Of a stretch of DNA of 6,326 nt, positions 5,636 to 6,326 are shown piece after piece. The notes beneath the pieces were generated by a model. It had not been told where the DNA came from, made no database searches, and was given only the letters and a program-made list of their open reading frames with translations. Numbering within the stretch: the first letter of the stretch is position 1; the number at the start of each line of letters is the position of its first letter. The DNA lies in NCBI GenBank assembly GCA_005791855.1, contig SXUH01000205.1, positions 1 through 6,326 on the forward strand, given 5' to 3'. This DNA is from Bdellovibrionales bacterium. GTDB lineage: Bacteria; Bdellovibrionota; Bacteriovoracia; Bacteriovoracales; Bacteriovoracaceae. Both the position numbers and the translations under genes were made by a program.

Positions 5636-6326
5636 ATGAACGACTTCCAAAGAGAGCTTTGCTCGAACCTGCGCAAGTTCTGCGAGGCCTCCATCGACCC
5701 GCACATGGAGCACGACGACCACGACGGGAAGTTCCGCCGGGAGATCTTCCAGGGCCTCGGCGAGTACGGCGTCACCGGCGTCACCCTCCCGGAGGAATAC
5801 GGGGGCGCGGGCCTCTCCTACAGCGACTACGCCTACGTGCTCGAGGAGATCGCCAAGTCCTCCGTCCCCTACGCCGTCACGGTGTCGGTCTCCGGGATGG
5901 TCCAGACCATCCTCAAGGAATACGGGACCAAGGAACAGAGAGAAAGGTACCTCCCCGCCCTCACCAGCGGCCAGGAGATCGGGGCTTTCGCGCTCTCCGA
6001 ATCCCACGCGGGTTCGGACGCCGGAGCGCTCAAGACCACCGCCAAGAAGGTCGACGGGGGCTACGTGCTGAGCGGAACGAAGATGTGGATCACCTCCGGG
6101 GGGATCGCCTCCACCTACGTCGTCATGGCCCGCACCGGCGGCGAGGGAGCCAAGGGTGTGTCCGCCTTCATCGTCCGCGACGGGATGGAGGGCTTCTCCT
6201 TCGGGAAGGCCGAGCGGAAGATGGGCTGGAAGACCTCGCCCACGAGGGAGCTGGTCTTCGAGAACTGCTTCGTTCCACAGGAGAACCTGCTCCTCTCCGA
6301 GGGGCAGGGATTCAAGGTCGCCATGG
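5636..6326 (+). CDS. Second acyl-CoA dehydrogenase, partial (runs off the window)
   Basis: The frame is open from ATG 5636 to the window edge and gives 230 residues, about 60 percent of a normal family member. It starts MNDFQRELCSNLRKFCE and has the helical N-terminal domain with LPEEYGGAGLSYSDY. The signature ALSESHAGSDAGA (about 119-131) fits the acyl-CoA dehydrogenase pattern better than the first gene does, followed by GTKMWITSGG and the beta domain up to LLLSEGQGFKVAM. The catalytic Glu region lies beyond the window, so the subfamily cannot be judged. One base separates it from the previous stop codon, and GAGGGA (5625-5630) inside the upstream gene serves as ribosome binding site five bases before the ATG. 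The two are thus one operon with probable translational coupling. Similarity to the first enzyme is limited to family motifs, so this is not a recent duplicate. Confidence 0.93.
   Translation, partial: MNDFQRELCSNLRKFCEASIDPHMEHDDHDGKFRREIFQGLGEYGVTGVTLPEEYGGAGLSYSDYAYVLEEIAKSSVPYAVTVSVSGMVQTILKEYGTKEQRERYLPALTSGQEIGAFALSESHAGSDAGALKTTAKKVDGGYVLSGTKMWITSGGIASTYVVMARTGGEGAKGVSAFIVRDGMEGFSFGKAERKMGWKTSPTRELVFENCFVPQENLLLSEGQGFKVAM

Noticed and set aside
4471..5784. A long open frame of 437 codons on the minus strand
   Set aside because: It lies antisense to a clear acyl-CoA dehydrogenase and reads as repetitive His/Leu/Val/Gly/Asp, as expected from the complement of G/C-biased codons.

Overview
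The window comes from a high-GC bacterium. Coding sequence is strongly biased towards G/C-ending codons (CTC, GTC, GCC, ATC, CGG, GAG), while promoter regions and some gene starts are much richer in A+T. Two small proteins carry Sec signal peptides, Shine-Dalgarno sites are clear, and there is a radical-SAM RlmN. These suit a Gram-negative of the Bdellovibrionota or former deltaproteobacterial type, but that placement is a weak inference because no phylogenetic marker can be compared here. No rRNA, tRNA, CRISPR array, transposase or phage gene is visible.

Left part (1-2080): an AT-rich stretch of about 200 bases leads into a small secreted, charged protein (198-449, +). It converges on and overlaps the 3' end of rlmN (394-1515, -), the 23S rRNA/tRNA adenine-C2 methyltransferase. 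A 160-base divergent spacer separates rlmN from a second small secreted protein of unknown function (1676-2080, +).

Middle (2077-4346): the space between two convergent genes is filled exactly, from one stop codon to the other, by a nested inverted-repeat element of about 156 bases (2077-2232). It has a 23-bp outer stem, a 17-bp GC-rich inner stem with a bulged base, and a 7-bp terminal hairpin. No U-tract follows on either strand, so it is not an ordinary terminator. To its right lies a two-gene minus-strand operon joined by an ATGA overlap. The first gene encodes a 575-aa cytoplasmic protein resembling clan GH-A (GH35/GH42-like) glycoside hydrolases. The second encodes a 129-aa protein I do not recognise.

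Right part (4347-6326): a divergent AT-rich promoter region drives the glycosidase-like operon leftwards and, rightwards, a pair of acyl-CoA dehydrogenase genes one base apart. The first is complete and has the isovaleryl-CoA-dehydrogenase type of active site (Glu in helix G, IGAGT near the C-terminus). The second runs off the window after 230 residues. Together they suggest a fatty-acyl or branched-chain acyl-CoA oxidation operon that continues beyond the window.

The least explained parts are the structured element at 2077-2232 and the glycosidase-like/129-aa gene pair beside it.
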